From assembly GCA_964468355.1 (NCBI GenBank), contig CAYXSV010000042.1, forward strand, positions 1 to 43,758: a stretch of 43,758 nt of DNA. The letters are read 5' to 3'. This DNA is from CAYSLZ01 sp964468355. Lineage in GTDB: Bacteria > Patescibacteriota > Microgenomatia > UBA12405 > JAHJSD01. This document shows, piece after piece, positions 1-7,822 of this stretch (within the stretch, counting starts at the first letter, position 1; each line of letters opens with the position of its first letter). The position numbers were made by a program, and so were the translations under genes. The notes under the pieces were generated by a model. That model was not told the DNA's origin. It was given only the letters and a program-made list of their open reading frames with translations, and made no database searches.

Positions 1-807
1 GCCGATTCGGGACCTTTTTGGCGGGGTAATGAACTACGCGGTGAGCACAAAAAACCGCAGTCCTTACCGGTTAGAATAATGCATAATCAGTATCTGGAAT
101 ACTGCCGAGAATTTGCCGAAAACTATTTATCCCATTTTGATTTTAATTTTTTGCTTATATCCGGCGACGAAGTTCCGAGAAGCAAAGTGCCCGGTATCGG
201 GGTAATGCATTTAGTAAGCGGCTTATTTCTGCCTATCGGCGCTTGGTACTGGATAAAAAATAAAGTTGATCATAAATATTTTCCGGTAATTTTTATATTG
301 GTTTCACCTATTGCTTCGGCAATGACATTTCAAGCTCCGTCTGCTCTTCGTTCTTTGGCAATGGTTATTCCACTTACTTTTTTTACTGCTTATGGTATTA
401 AAATTTGTTTAAAGGTTAAACAGTTACGGCTCATGTCCGGCACTTTATTGATTATTGGCTACACTTTCAGTTTAGTTTTTTGGTTTAATGCCTACTTTGT
501 CGATTATTTTCAACAATATCCCACTGCCTGGCCTTTGGGTTATAAAGAGGCGGTGGAATGGATGGAAGCTAATCCTCACCAGGACTATACTATTATAACT
601 GAACATGACCAGCCCTATATATTGACTGCTTTTTATATAAAATATCCGCCAAAGAAAATGCAGCAAGAAATTAAGCTTACTCCGCCTGACGAATTTGGTT
701 TCTCAACTGTTAGACAATTCGGCCGTTTTAAGTTTCGTGATCAACCGCCTGCAAATGGTACAATTGTTAAAGAATTTAACGCAACTAAAATTTATGACCA
801 AAATTAA
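1..807 (+). CDS. GT-C (GT39/PMT-like) membrane glycosyltransferase, C-terminal part
   Basis: The frame is open from the first base, so the gene is cut by the window edge; 268 residues remain. It begins in an extracytoplasmic stretch (about 1-60) containing the phrase YLSHFDFNFLLISGD, typical of the loop before the last membrane segments in bacterial PMT_2/GT39 proteins. Several hydrophobic helices follow (about 75-170), then a soluble tail of about 90 residues. Family members transfer sugar from a polyprenyl-phosphate donor outside the membrane. The catalytic N-terminal acidic loop lies outside the window, so activity cannot be judged. The 3' end overlaps the next GT2 gene by 14 bp, implying a shared operon. 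Family assignment is by motif resemblance only. Confidence 0.75.
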   Translation, partial: ADSGPFWRGNELRGEHKKPQSLPVRIMHNQYLEYCREFAENYLSHFDFNFLLISGDEVPRSKVPGIGVMHLVSGLFLPIGAWYWIKNKVDHKYFPVIFILVSPIASAMTFQAPSALRSLAMVIPLTFFTAYGIKICLKVKQLRLMSGTLLIIGYTFSLVFWFNAYFVDYFQQYPTAWPLGYKEAVEWMEANPHQDYTIITEHDQPYILTAFYIKYPPKKMQQEIKLTPPDEFGFSTVRQFGRFKFRDQPPANGTIVKEFNATKIYDQN

Positions 808-1597
808 ATTATCAGTAGCTCTGGCAACGTATAATGAAGAAAAAAACATCGGTTTTTGTTTAAAAGCCGTTAAAGATATTGCTGATGAAATAATTGTTGT
901 TGACGGGAGTTCGACTGATAATACCAGAGAAATTGCCAAAGAACATGGGGCAGAAGTAATCAAGACAACTAATAAGCCGATTTTTCATATTAATAAACAA
1001 ATGGCAATTGATAAATGTCAAGGTGAGTGGATACTTCAACTTGACGCCGACGAAGTCGTCAGTGAAAAATTAAAAGAAGAAATTAAAAGAATTTCGTCTG
1101 AAGGCGAAATGCCTAATGCTAAAAGCTACGTTGCATTTTATCTGAAACGGAAAAATTTCTTTCTCGGGCGGTGGATGAAGAAAACCGGACAGTATCCGGA
1201 CCCGGTGATTAGATTTTTTAAAAGGGGCAAAGCACGATTGCCTTGTAAATCGGTGCATGAACAGATGGAAGTTGACGGCGAAGTGGGAACTTTGGAAGGA
1301 CATTTACTTCACTATCCTTATCCGGATTTTTCAGAATATTTAGTTAAATCAAATCGATATACTAGTTTAACCGCTCAGGAGATGATTGAATCCGGAATAA
1401 AACCGAGTTTTTGTCAGTTTGTCAAAGCCTACCTTAAAGCTGAAAAAACATTTTGGTCATTATTTCTGCGCCATAAGGGTTTTCTAGACGGTTTTCCCGG
1501 ATTTGTTTTTTCGGCTTATTCCGGCCTTCACCATCTTACCGCCTATATCAAATTCCGGCAACAGTATAGTAAAGAACAAGGTTCAAGTAGCAATTAA
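794..1597 (+). CDS. Family 2 glycosyltransferase, WaaE/beta-1,4-glucosyltransferase type
   Basis: A 267-residue GT-A enzyme expected to add a sugar from a nucleotide-sugar donor to a lipid- or glycan-linked acceptor in the cytoplasm. Visible motifs are the N-terminal strand with ATYNEE (11-16), EIIVVDGSSTD (32-42) and the metal-binding DAD (84-86). The length and the VDGSSTD/QLDADE pattern match the WaaE/KdtX-like subgroup. I chose the ATG at 794 because it directly precedes the GT-A strand; the frame is open further upstream, but only inside the preceding gene. The last six codons and the stop lie within a REP-like repeat copy (1578-1625), so the natural C-terminus may have been altered by repeat insertion. 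The stop overlaps the convergent transposase stop. Confidence 0.9.
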   Translation: MTKIKLSVALATYNEEKNIGFCLKAVKDIADEIIVVDGSSTDNTREIAKEHGAEVIKTTNKPIFHINKQMAIDKCQGEWILQLDADEVVSEKLKEEIKRISSEGEMPNAKSYVAFYLKRKNFFLGRWMKKTGQYPDPVIRFFKRGKARLPCKSVHEQMEVDGEVGTLEGHLLHYPYPDFSEYLVKSNRYTSLTAQEMIESGIKPSFCQFVKAYLKAEKTFWSLFLRHKGFLDGFPGFVFSAYSGLHHLTAYIKFRQQYSKEQGSSSN

Positions 1598-1625
1598 CCT
1601 TGAAGGTTGTTTAGGTTTGAACCTT
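1578..1625. repeat. REP-like imperfect palindrome, copy 1
   Basis: The outer arms AAGGTTCAA and TTGAACCTT are perfectly complementary, and an inner near-palindrome AACCTTGAAGGTT lies at 1596-1608. It differs from copy 2 at two positions. It contains the stop codons of both the upstream GT2 gene and the convergent transposase gene. Confidence 0.85.
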
Positions 1626-2319
1626 GGGAGGATAAGACGGGTTTTTCTAAAATAAGGTGCTTGATAATTTCTATTTTTCGCTGGCAGTCGGCATAATTAT
1701 ATATGAAATCTTTAAGTGCCTTTTTACTTGTAAAACAATTCAAGATAAGTTCTTTACTTAGTGTGTCTTCATTGACAGAATTTTGAAGATAGTTTTTTAA
1801 AGGAGTCCAAGGATATTTAATCAATTTTTCTATTTCTTTAACTATTGCGCTGGAATATGGATTAAGAATAATATATCTAAAAACATGTAATAGTTGAGCT
1901 TCAGATTCGATTATTATTGATTTAAATCTACCTTGAAAGAGAGAGCCATATCGATTATTACGTTTATTAAAATATTTTGTATAACCATTCTGTAATTTAC
2001 TCATGAAGTTTGATATGCCATCAGGTTCAGTTTGGTTCAGAAGCAAATGAAAATGATTAGGCATTAAACAATAGTTAATGATTTCTACTAGTGGTTTATG
2101 TTTTCTTTTTAAATCATTCATTACTTTGGTTCGTGTTTCTTTGGGGTAATTTTTGAAGTTTGAAAAACTAGTAGGGGGATCTTGAAAACGGTAGTAACTA
2201 ATTAGGTTTAAAAATCTTCGATATTCTCGAATTGAAGTGTAAGTAGGTCGTCCTTCAACACCGCGGTTATAAACGTGATAAAAGTAATTTGTTACAAGTG
2301 GGATTTTTCTTCCAGGCAT
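1594..2319 (-). CDS. REP-associated tyrosine transposase (RAYT, IS200-like Y1 fold)
   Basis: A 241-residue HUH endonuclease/transposase of the TnpA-REP family, which nicks and joins single-stranded DNA at REP hairpins through a tyrosine-DNA intermediate. Visible features are the HVYNRG strand (15-20), the metal-binding His-x-His in MPNHFH (H89, H91), the helix carrying the likely catalytic tyrosine (Y113 in NGYTKYF), the GSLFQGRFKS segment (125-134) and RYIILNP (148-154), which are hallmarks of the family. Length is normal and the frame is intact. The -10 TATACT six bases before the ATG suggests leaderless expression. The last codons read through REP copy 1, so gene and repeat are physically fused. 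It points opposite to its neighbours. Confidence 0.93.
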   Translation of the reverse strand: MPGRKIPLVTNYFYHVYNRGVEGRPTYTSIREYRRFLNLISYYRFQDPPTSFSNFKNYPKETRTKVMNDLKRKHKPLVEIINYCLMPNHFHLLLNQTEPDGISNFMSKLQNGYTKYFNKRNNRYGSLFQGRFKSIIIESEAQLLHVFRYIILNPYSSAIVKEIEKLIKYPWTPLKNYLQNSVNEDTLSKELILNCFTSKKALKDFIYNYADCQRKIEIIKHLILEKPVLSSQGSNLNNLQG

Positions 2320-2325
2320 TAATTA

Positions 2326-2331
2326 AGTATA
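2326..2331 (-). promoter_or_regulatory. -10 element of the RAYT gene
   Basis: On the minus strand TATACT lies 6 nt before the start codon at 2319, with no Shine-Dalgarno between. It fits the leaderless pattern seen across the window. Confidence 0.55.
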
Positions 2332-2346
2332 TCCTATTATCTAAAT

Positions 2347-2394
2347 AAGGTTCAAGTAGCAATCAACCTTGAAGGTTCTTTAGGTTTGAACCTT
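2347..2394. repeat. REP-like imperfect palindrome, copy 2
   Basis: The second 48-bp copy, in the same orientation as copy 1, with a T-to-C and a G-to-C difference. The inner palindrome AACCTTGAAGGTT is at 2365-2377. It lies just upstream of the transposase start and of the following GT4 gene; its terminal TTGAACC is a poor -35 candidate for that gene (spacing about 19). Confidence 0.85.
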
Positions 2395-2410
2395 TTGTTT
2401 TTATTGATGG

Positions 2411-2416
2411 TAGAAT
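2411..2416 (+). promoter_or_regulatory. Extended -10 element of the GT4 gene at 2423
   Basis: TGGTAGAAT (extended -10) ends 6 nt before the ATG. Transcription would start at or next to the start codon, and no Shine-Dalgarno is present. Confidence 0.6.
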
Positions 2417-2422
2417 TAAGTA

Positions 2423-3565
2423 ATGGTTGTTGGAATTGATGTTAGTCCATTACATACCGGGCATAAAGTGAGGGGAATTGGGTTTTATGTTCAACGCTTA
2501 ATTAAAGCGTTGAAAAAACTCGAAAACTCAAAAATCCCCGCCGCAAGCTCCGCAAGCAAGGCGGGCAAGCAAATAAAAATAAAGGAATTGAAGAGCAAAG
2601 AAGAAATTAAAAGGCAGGATTATGATTTGCTCCATATTCCCTATTTTAATCCCTATTTTCTAACCATGCCCTGGCCGTGGCAGATAAGCAAACCAATAGT
2701 GGTGACAATTCACGACTTAATTCCGGTTAAATATCCAAATTTATACCCCCCTGGAATAAAAGCAAAAGTTTATTGGCAGATTCAAAAATTACTTTTAAAA
2801 CAAGCAAAATTAGTTATTACCGATTCTTTTGCTTCCAAATATGATATTGCTGATTTGACCGGTTTTCCATCAGATCAAATTTTTGTAACTTATTTAGCAG
2901 CAGGAGAAGAATTTAAAAAGTTAACAACGAACAGTGAACAGTTAATAGCGATTAGAGAAAAATATGATTTGCCGGATACTTTTGCGCTCTATGTTGGTGA
3001 CGTGAACAGAAATAAAAATATTCCGGGTTTAGTCAAAGCGTGTAAAAAGATTAATTTGCCTTTGGTAATTGTCGGCAAGCAAGCAGTAAGCAAGAATTAT
3101 GACAAAAGTCATGTAGAAAATAATGATTTGGTTTGGCTGCAAAATTATTTTGAAAATTGTAATTTGAAAATTGAAAATTCCAAGTTTTTAAACTTGGTTG
3201 GTTTTGTAGCGATGGAAGATTTGGTCGCCCTTTATAATTTAGCCAGGGTTTACTGTCAGCCGTCATTTGACGAGGGATTCGGTCTGCCGGTTTTAGAGGC
3301 AATGGCCTGCGGTTGTCCGGTGGTCAGTTCAAATCGGGGAAGCTTGCCCGAGGTAGTCGGCGAAGCAGGATTGTTAACTGAGCCGACGGTTGCCGGATTG
3401 GCAAAGGCATTAAGAAAAATACACTACAATGATTCGAATGATTATAATAATCTAATTGAAAAAGGGTTAAAAAGAGCGGCAGAGTTTTCTTGGGAAGAAA
3501 CCGCCCAAAAAACAGCTGAAATTTACCAAACAGCTTTAGAAGCTCACTCCTTGCAAGTAGAATAA
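2423..3565 (+). CDS. Family 4 glycosyltransferase (GT-B)
   Basis: A 380-residue GT4 enzyme that would transfer a sugar from an activated donor in the cytoplasm. The N-terminal Rossmann half has the RGIGFY glycine loop (17-22) and a THD segment typical of the mannosyltransferase-like subgroup. The C-terminal half has YVGDVNRNKN (donor-site entry), then the E-x7-E signature in DEGFGLPVLEAMACG (about 282-296), and GSLPEV. Oddity: near residues 38-50 a GC-rich palindromic sequence has been read in frame (see repeat 2537-2570), giving an Ala/Ser-rich insertion unlike the rest of the protein. A promoter with a -10 six bases upstream makes it the first gene after the REP-RAYT unit. Confidence 0.93.
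   Translation: MVVGIDVSPLHTGHKVRGIGFYVQRLIKALKKLENSKIPAASSASKAGKQIKIKELKSKEEIKRQDYDLLHIPYFNPYFLTMPWPWQISKPIVVTIHDLIPVKYPNLYPPGIKAKVYWQIQKLLLKQAKLVITDSFASKYDIADLTGFPSDQIFVTYLAAGEEFKKLTTNSEQLIAIREKYDLPDTFALYVGDVNRNKNIPGLVKACKKINLPLVIVGKQAVSKNYDKSHVENNDLVWLQNYFENCNLKIENSKFLNLVGFVAMEDLVALYNLARVYCQPSFDEGFGLPVLEAMACGCPVVSSNRGSLPEVVGEAGLLTEPTVAGLAKALRKIHYNDSNDYNNLIEKGLKRAAEFSWEETAQKTAEIYQTALEAHSLQVE
2537..2570. repeat. GC-rich palindromic mini-element inside a GT4 gene
   Basis: Arms CCCGCC (2537-2542) and GGCGGG (2560-2565) enclose a 17-nt loop carrying direct GCAAGC copies; a third GCAAGC follows at 2565-2570. It is strikingly GC-rich against its AT-rich surroundings. It is translated in frame as roughly PAASSASKAGK, low-complexity sequence in a surface linker of the enzyme. 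The form suggests an inserted palindromic element, but dispersal cannot be shown from one copy. Confidence 0.6.
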
Positions 3566-3573
3566 AGGCAGAT

Positions 3574-3579
3574 TATAAT
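3574..3579 (+). promoter_or_regulatory. Promoter of the PIG-V-like gene (-10 TATAAT, -35 TTGCAA)
   Basis: Consensus TATAAT ends 7 nt before the ATG at 3587. TTGCAA at 3551-3556 sits 17 bp upstream, an ideal spacer, and lies in the end of the previous gene. This is the best-formed promoter in the window and predicts a leaderless start. Confidence 0.65.
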
Positions 3580-3586
3580 CATAATT

Positions 3587-4789
3587 ATGTGGAAATTAAT
3601 TTTAAAATTATTTATTCTTCTTCAAATAGTTTTAATCGGCGGTTGGCATGTTGGTTCACGGTTTCTTCCTTTAAGAACGGAAACTTTTTTAGGACGGGGC
3701 TTGGGCGGTAAAGTAGTTAATCAACCCTTGCTTTGGTCCCGGGCTAACTACGACGGCTTTTATTATGCCAAAATTGCCAGAGACGGTTATCAGCATCTTC
3801 AACAAGCTTTTTTCCCTTTTTATTCAAAATTAATTAGTTTATTTCAAAGACTTTTCGGTGGATATGTTTTAAGCGGCATTATTATTTCGTCAGTGAGTTT
3901 TTTAATTTTTTTGTTTCTGCTTACCGAACTTATGCGTCAATCCGGAGAAGAAGAATCAGTTATTCGAAAAACGATTATTTACTATGCTTTTTTTCCAACC
4001 GCATTTTATTTTGTAAGTGTTTATACGGAATCGATTTTCATGCTTTTAGTTATTGCCAGTTTTTATTTAGCAGCTAAGAAAAAATGGCTTCTGGCCGGTT
4101 TAACTGCCGGATTGGCTTCTTATACCCGGGTAATCGGAGTTTTTCTAGTTCCGGCCTTAATTTACGAATACTATGAAATTGAAGCTAAAAGGGACATGAA
4201 ATCCAGATTTGATGCTGCTAAAAATGCTTTACAAAAAAGATTTAGTTGGGCTTACTTAAAGTATTTGGTAAAAACACGTTTGCCTCATATCAAGAATATT
4301 GGATCAATTTTGACCGGGGTTTGGGGTTTCGTTGTTTATGGTTTATATTTGCACAAGACCAAAGACAACTTTTTCTATTTTATTGAGGCCCAATCCGGTT
4401 TTACCGCCGGCCGTCAGGTAAACAAAGTAGTTTTAATCTATCAAGTTTTATGGCGTTATTTAAAAATGATATTTACCGTCGATATTGCCAGCTATACTTA
4501 CCTTATCGTTTGGTATGAGCTGTTAATTACGCTTGTTTTTATATTTTTACTCTTATACGCCTGGCTGGGCACTAAAATTTCCCGATCCTGGATTATCTTT
4601 TCTGCTTTTGCTTTTGTTTTGCCAACCCTAACAGGAACTTTTACTTCCATGCCCAGGTATGTTTTGGCTTGTTTTCCTTGTTTTATTACCTTGGCTAAAC
4701 TTAAATTGCCAAGATATATCTATTGGTTTTCATTTGCGATTCTTGTTTTATCTTCAATGTTATTTGTCAGGGGGTATTGGATTGCTTAA
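3587..4789 (+). CDS. PIG-V-like (GPI mannosyltransferase 2 type) GT-C membrane protein
   Basis: A 400-residue integral membrane protein resembling the Mannosyl_trans2/PIG-V family, which transfers mannose from polyprenyl-phosphate-mannose on the outer face. After a first helix, the first external loop has the acidic motif RANYDGFYYAKIARDGY (D56) followed by FFPFYS (75-80). Next come a helix ending in YTES and a TR-x-x-G motif after the helix containing AGLTAG, all in family order. About ten hydrophobic segments are visible. The next gene starts directly after its stop. Substrate is unknown; mannose is only the family precedent. Confidence 0.85.
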   Translation: MWKLILKLFILLQIVLIGGWHVGSRFLPLRTETFLGRGLGGKVVNQPLLWSRANYDGFYYAKIARDGYQHLQQAFFPFYSKLISLFQRLFGGYVLSGIIISSVSFLIFLFLLTELMRQSGEEESVIRKTIIYYAFFPTAFYFVSVYTESIFMLLVIASFYLAAKKKWLLAGLTAGLASYTRVIGVFLVPALIYEYYEIEAKRDMKSRFDAAKNALQKRFSWAYLKYLVKTRLPHIKNIGSILTGVWGFVVYGLYLHKTKDNFFYFIEAQSGFTAGRQVNKVVLIYQVLWRYLKMIFTVDIASYTYLIVWYELLITLVFIFLLLYAWLGTKISRSWIIFSAFAFVLPTLTGTFTSMPRYVLACFPCFITLAKLKLPRYIYWFSFAILVLSSMLFVRGYWIA

Positions 4790-6046
4790 GTGTTAAAAAA
4801 AATACTTAGATTAACAAAGCATACTTTGTTTAAAGGGAGCTTGATAATATTAATTGGGACGGCAGTTGGTAATTTTTTAAACTACCTTTATCATTTTGCC
4901 AGTGCCCGTTTTTTAACTCCGGGCGAATACGGATTGCTTCAAAGCCTGATCTCGTTAACATATTTTCAATCTGTTTTAATTGGTGCTTTTTCTATTTCAG
5001 TAATTGAAAAAATCGGTTCGACTCATCCGGAAAAAATTACCGGTGAAGTGAAAAAACTAGAAGCGGCTGCAGTGAAAATTTCAATTATTTTATGGTTGGC
5101 GGTTCTTTTAACTTATCCATTAATAAAGAAACTGCTTCACCTTGACGGTTTCTATTTATTTTTAATATTTTCCGTACAAATTCTATTTGCTTTTCTTGCC
5201 TCTGTTTATGGTTCAACTCTACAAGCGCAATTAAAATTTTTGTCAGCAACATTAGTTTCCGTGTCGTCAACAACAATAAAACTTATTTCAGCGCTTATCT
5301 TGCTTGGTTTAGGCGCCGGAGTCATCGGAGGGTTAAGCAGTTGGCTTATTTGGAGAATTTTCAGTTTAATTTTATCAGCATATTTGGTTCGCAGATTATG
5401 GACAAATAAAAAGTTCAACTTTAGTTCGAAATTAGATTTGAGCTTTCTAAAATTTTCATTTTTAAGTCTGATTGTAAATTTATCTTTAACATCCTTATAC
5501 ACCTCGGACGTGATTTTTGCTCGGTATTATTTGACTACTAATCAATCTGGAATATACGCCGCCCTTTCTAATCTTGGCAAAATAATATTTTTTGGATCAT
5601 CAACAATAATGACAGTGGCTTCTCCAATGTTTGTAAAAAACCGTAATAAACTAACTAAACTTAAAGAAATATTAAAATTAAGTCTTTTGTTTTGTCTATT
5701 TTGCTGTACCGCCGGATTATTAGTTTATTTTATTTTTCCGGAGTTAGCAGTGAAAATTCTTTACGGTAATGATTACCTCGGGGCGGCCGGTTATCTCTTT
5801 AGATTCGCAATGTTTATTAGTGTATATTCACTTTTTAATTTACTAATCAGATTTTTGTTAGCGCTCAGATCTAAATTTTCAGCGGTTATTTCTTTAGCAG
5901 CAGCGCTTGTTCAAATAATCCTGATTATATTTTCACATCAAAATATTTTTTCATTAATTAATGTATCTTTGATTTCTGTTGCCGGTGGGTTAATTATTTG
6001 TTCTTTAATAGTGGTAAAATTTAATTATGGCCGGAATCTGCAGTAA
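4790..6046 (+). CDS. Oligosaccharide flippase, Wzx/PST (MOP superfamily) type
   Basis: A 418-residue protein with about 12 hydrophobic segments and the N-terminal pattern of MOP-type flippases (a helix, then ARFLTPGEYGLLQ, the equivalent of the usual R-x-LGPxxyG motif). It would move undecaprenyl-linked glycan across the membrane. The GTG start immediately follows the preceding stop, so translation is probably coupled, and no Shine-Dalgarno is seen. The 3' end overlaps the next GT2 by 20 bp and carries that gene's -10 element inside coding sequence. A second flippase of the same superfamily lies at 40475-41782. Confidence 0.9.
   Translation: MLKKILRLTKHTLFKGSLIILIGTAVGNFLNYLYHFASARFLTPGEYGLLQSLISLTYFQSVLIGAFSISVIEKIGSTHPEKITGEVKKLEAAAVKISIILWLAVLLTYPLIKKLLHLDGFYLFLIFSVQILFAFLASVYGSTLQAQLKFLSATLVSVSSTTIKLISALILLGLGAGVIGGLSSWLIWRIFSLILSAYLVRRLWTNKKFNFSSKLDLSFLKFSFLSLIVNLSLTSLYTSDVIFARYYLTTNQSGIYAALSNLGKIIFFGSSTIMTVASPMFVKNRNKLTKLKEILKLSLLFCLFCCTAGLLVYFIFPELAVKILYGNDYLGAAGYLFRFAMFISVYSLFNLLIRFLLALRSKFSAVISLAAALVQIILIIFSHQNIFSLINVSLISVAGGLIICSLIVVKFNYGRNLQ
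6015..6020 (+). promoter_or_regulatory. Extended -10 element inside the flippase gene, for the GT2 at 6027
   Basis: TGGTAAAAT ends 6 nt before the ATG at 6027, inside the last codons of the upstream gene. It would give the GT2 its own leaderless transcript as well as operon read-through. Confidence 0.5.
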
Positions 6047-6770
6047 GTTATCAGTAATTGTTCCTGCATATAGACAGGAAAAAACTATAGTTAAAGATTT
6101 AAGAAGAATTAATCGTGTTTTGAGACAACTCAAGAGTGATTATGAAATTATTTGTGTAGTTGACGGTAAAAATATTGATAAAACATTTTCTAAAGCTAAA
6201 AATACAAAACTAAAAAAATTAAAAGTAATCGGCTATCCTGTCAATAAGGGAAAAGGACATGCAGTCAGGTATGGAATGGAAAGATCAAAAGGTGACTTGG
6301 TGGCTTTTCTGGACGCCGGTATGGAAATTCATCCCGAGGGTTTAAGATTGCTTCTTTCCCACATGGAGTGGTATGAATCGGATGTTATTGTTGGATCAGT
6401 CCGGCATTCCGCTTCAAAAGTAACGGGGTATCCCTTAATCAGAAAAATCTTAAGCTGGGGGTATCATACGATGACAAAAACTCTATTTGGTTTAAAAATA
6501 ACTGACTGCCAACGGGGTATTAAAATATTCAGGCGTGAGGTTTTAGAAGATGTTTTACCTAAACTGTTGGTAAAGGCGTATGCCTTTGATATAGAAATGT
6601 TGTCGGTTGCTCAGCGGTTCGGCTATACGAATATTCATGACGGTCCGGTGGAAATGGATGCCCGAAAAATTAAATATTCCAGTGTAAAAGCATTTACGGT
6701 TTGGAGTATGCTTAGAGATACTTTGGCGGTTTTTTATCGGTTAAAAATTCTAAAATATTATGACAAATAA
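6027..6770 (+). CDS. Family 2 glycosyltransferase, DPM1-like, with altered DxD
   Basis: 247 residues with the layout of polyprenyl-phosphate sugar synthases: VIVPAYRQE (10-18), a VVDGKN segment (44-49), NKGKGHAVRYGM (73-84) and the ITDCQRGIKIFRRE region that in DPM/DPG synthases follows the active site. The expected metal-binding DxD (usually DAD) reads D96-A97-G98. Many divergent DPM-like enzymes tolerate this, but metal binding must differ. No C-terminal membrane helices are present, unlike the GT2 at 33687. It probably makes a lipid-phosphate sugar for the GT-C enzymes nearby; that is inference. It overlaps both neighbours by 20 and 11 bp. Confidence 0.87.
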   Translation: MAGICSKLSVIVPAYRQEKTIVKDLRRINRVLRQLKSDYEIICVVDGKNIDKTFSKAKNTKLKKLKVIGYPVNKGKGHAVRYGMERSKGDLVAFLDAGMEIHPEGLRLLLSHMEWYESDVIVGSVRHSASKVTGYPLIRKILSWGYHTMTKTLFGLKITDCQRGIKIFRREVLEDVLPKLLVKAYAFDIEMLSVAQRFGYTNIHDGPVEMDARKIKYSSVKAFTVWSMLRDTLAVFYRLKILKYYDK

Positions 6771-7740
6771 GCTGGTTTCTATAATTATTCCGGTCCGGGA
6801 GATAAATAAATATATTACAAATGAAATAATTCCGGCCTTAAAAAAACAAACTTATCAAAATTTTGAGTTGATTATTGTGCCGGATAAAACCGGCCGAAAA
6901 TATAAATTTCCAGATTGGGTAAAGATTATTTCCTCTTGGCCAAAGACAGGTCCGTCTGATAAACGTAATCTTGGAATAAAAAAATCAAAGGCGGATATCC
7001 TAGCTTTTATTGACGACGATGCCTATCCGGAAAAAAACTGGTTGAAAACAGCAGTTCAGGTTTTTAAAAACAATCCCCGGGCAGCCGGTGTTTGCGGGCC
7101 GGGTATGACACCTCCTAATGACTCTCTTTCAGCAAAAGTTTCCGGGTGGGTCTGGTCAACTTGGTTGGGCGCCGGCGGAGCTGGAATTTACCGGTGTTTA
7201 CCGGGTAATCAAAGAGAAGTTGATGATTATCCAACATTCAACCTGTTCGTCAAAAAAAAATATATAAAAAAAGCAGGTGGCTTTAATTCGAAATTTTATC
7301 CTGGCGAGGATACAAAACTTTGCTGTGATTTAGTTTATAAGTTTAATAAAAAAATAATCTATGATCCGGGGGTTAAAGTTTATCACCACCGGAGAAAAAT
7401 CTTTCCACCCCACTTGAAACAAGTTTCACGATACGGCCGACAGCGGGGACTATTTGCTCGCATCTTGCCGAAAACATCAAACCGTATTGGCTATTGGATT
7501 CCGCCTTTGTTTGTTATTGGTCTATTAACCGGATGGACTACATTTTTTATCTCCAAAATACTTTTTTATACGTACCTTGGATTTATCAGTGCTTATATCT
7601 GGATGTTAATTTTAACTTTTTGGCAGGTTTGGTTATTGAGTAAAAATTTACTGATTGCTCTTTTAACGCTTCCTTCAATATTTTTAACCCATCTCGTTTA
7701 CGGACTAAACTTTATAAAAGGTTATCTAACCAGCAAATAA
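6760..7740 (+). CDS. Membrane-anchored family 2 glycosyltransferase
   Basis: A 326-residue processive-looking GT2. It has the GT-A N-terminus VSIIIPVRE (6-14), DDD metal site (85-87, in FIDDDAYPE), the acceptor-site GED (in FYPGEDTKLCC) and a later YHHRRK motif in place of the common QxxRW. It ends with two or three hydrophobic helices (about 250-320). Likely function is addition of a sugar to a membrane-bound acceptor. It overlaps the previous gene and is the last of a co-directional run. After its stop a 29-bp gap leads to the PaaX/Cas2-like cassette, and no clear terminator hairpin is visible there. Confidence 0.88.
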   Translation: MTNKLVSIIIPVREINKYITNEIIPALKKQTYQNFELIIVPDKTGRKYKFPDWVKIISSWPKTGPSDKRNLGIKKSKADILAFIDDDAYPEKNWLKTAVQVFKNNPRAAGVCGPGMTPPNDSLSAKVSGWVWSTWLGAGGAGIYRCLPGNQREVDDYPTFNLFVKKKYIKKAGGFNSKFYPGEDTKLCCDLVYKFNKKIIYDPGVKVYHHRRKIFPPHLKQVSRYGRQRGLFARILPKTSNRIGYWIPPLFVIGLLTGWTTFFISKILFYTYLGFISAYIWMLILTFWQVWLLSKNLLIALLTLPSIFLTHLVYGLNFIKGYLTSK

Positions 7741-7769
7741 AATCACCAAACACCAATTTTATATATTTA

Positions 7770-7822
7770 TTTACGAACGTTACTCAAATTTTATGTATAA
7801 AATACTTGTAACGATCGTGAAT
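7770..7822. repeat. Palindromic repeat, distal copy of the PaaX/Cas2-like cassette
   Basis: Arms ACGAACGTTAC and GTAACGATCGT (one mismatch) surround an inner hairpin TTTTAT-gt-ATAAAA. It matches the copy at 8476-8528 at about 46 of 53 positions, in the same orientation. It contains the stop codon of the enclosed gene. Confidence 0.85.

Larger units (their letters stand above)
1578..2394. mobile_element. REP-RAYT unit: transposase gene between two direct 48-bp repeats
   Basis: A single-gene unit bounded by near-identical 48-bp repeats in the same orientation (1578-1625 and 2347-2394; 46 of 48 positions agree). The gene between them is a Y1/HUH REP-associated tyrosine transposase. REP sequences flanking their RAYT gene are the established arrangement of this family, and single-strand transposition of hairpin-bounded DNA is its proposed chemistry. 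No target-site duplication is visible, as expected for HUH enzymes. Whether the whole unit moves or only the repeats do cannot be decided from one copy. Confidence 0.75.

Noticed and set aside
695..793. Upstream extension of the GT2 gene
   Set aside because: It lies inside the preceding GT-C gene and adds sequence not found in GT2 enzymes.
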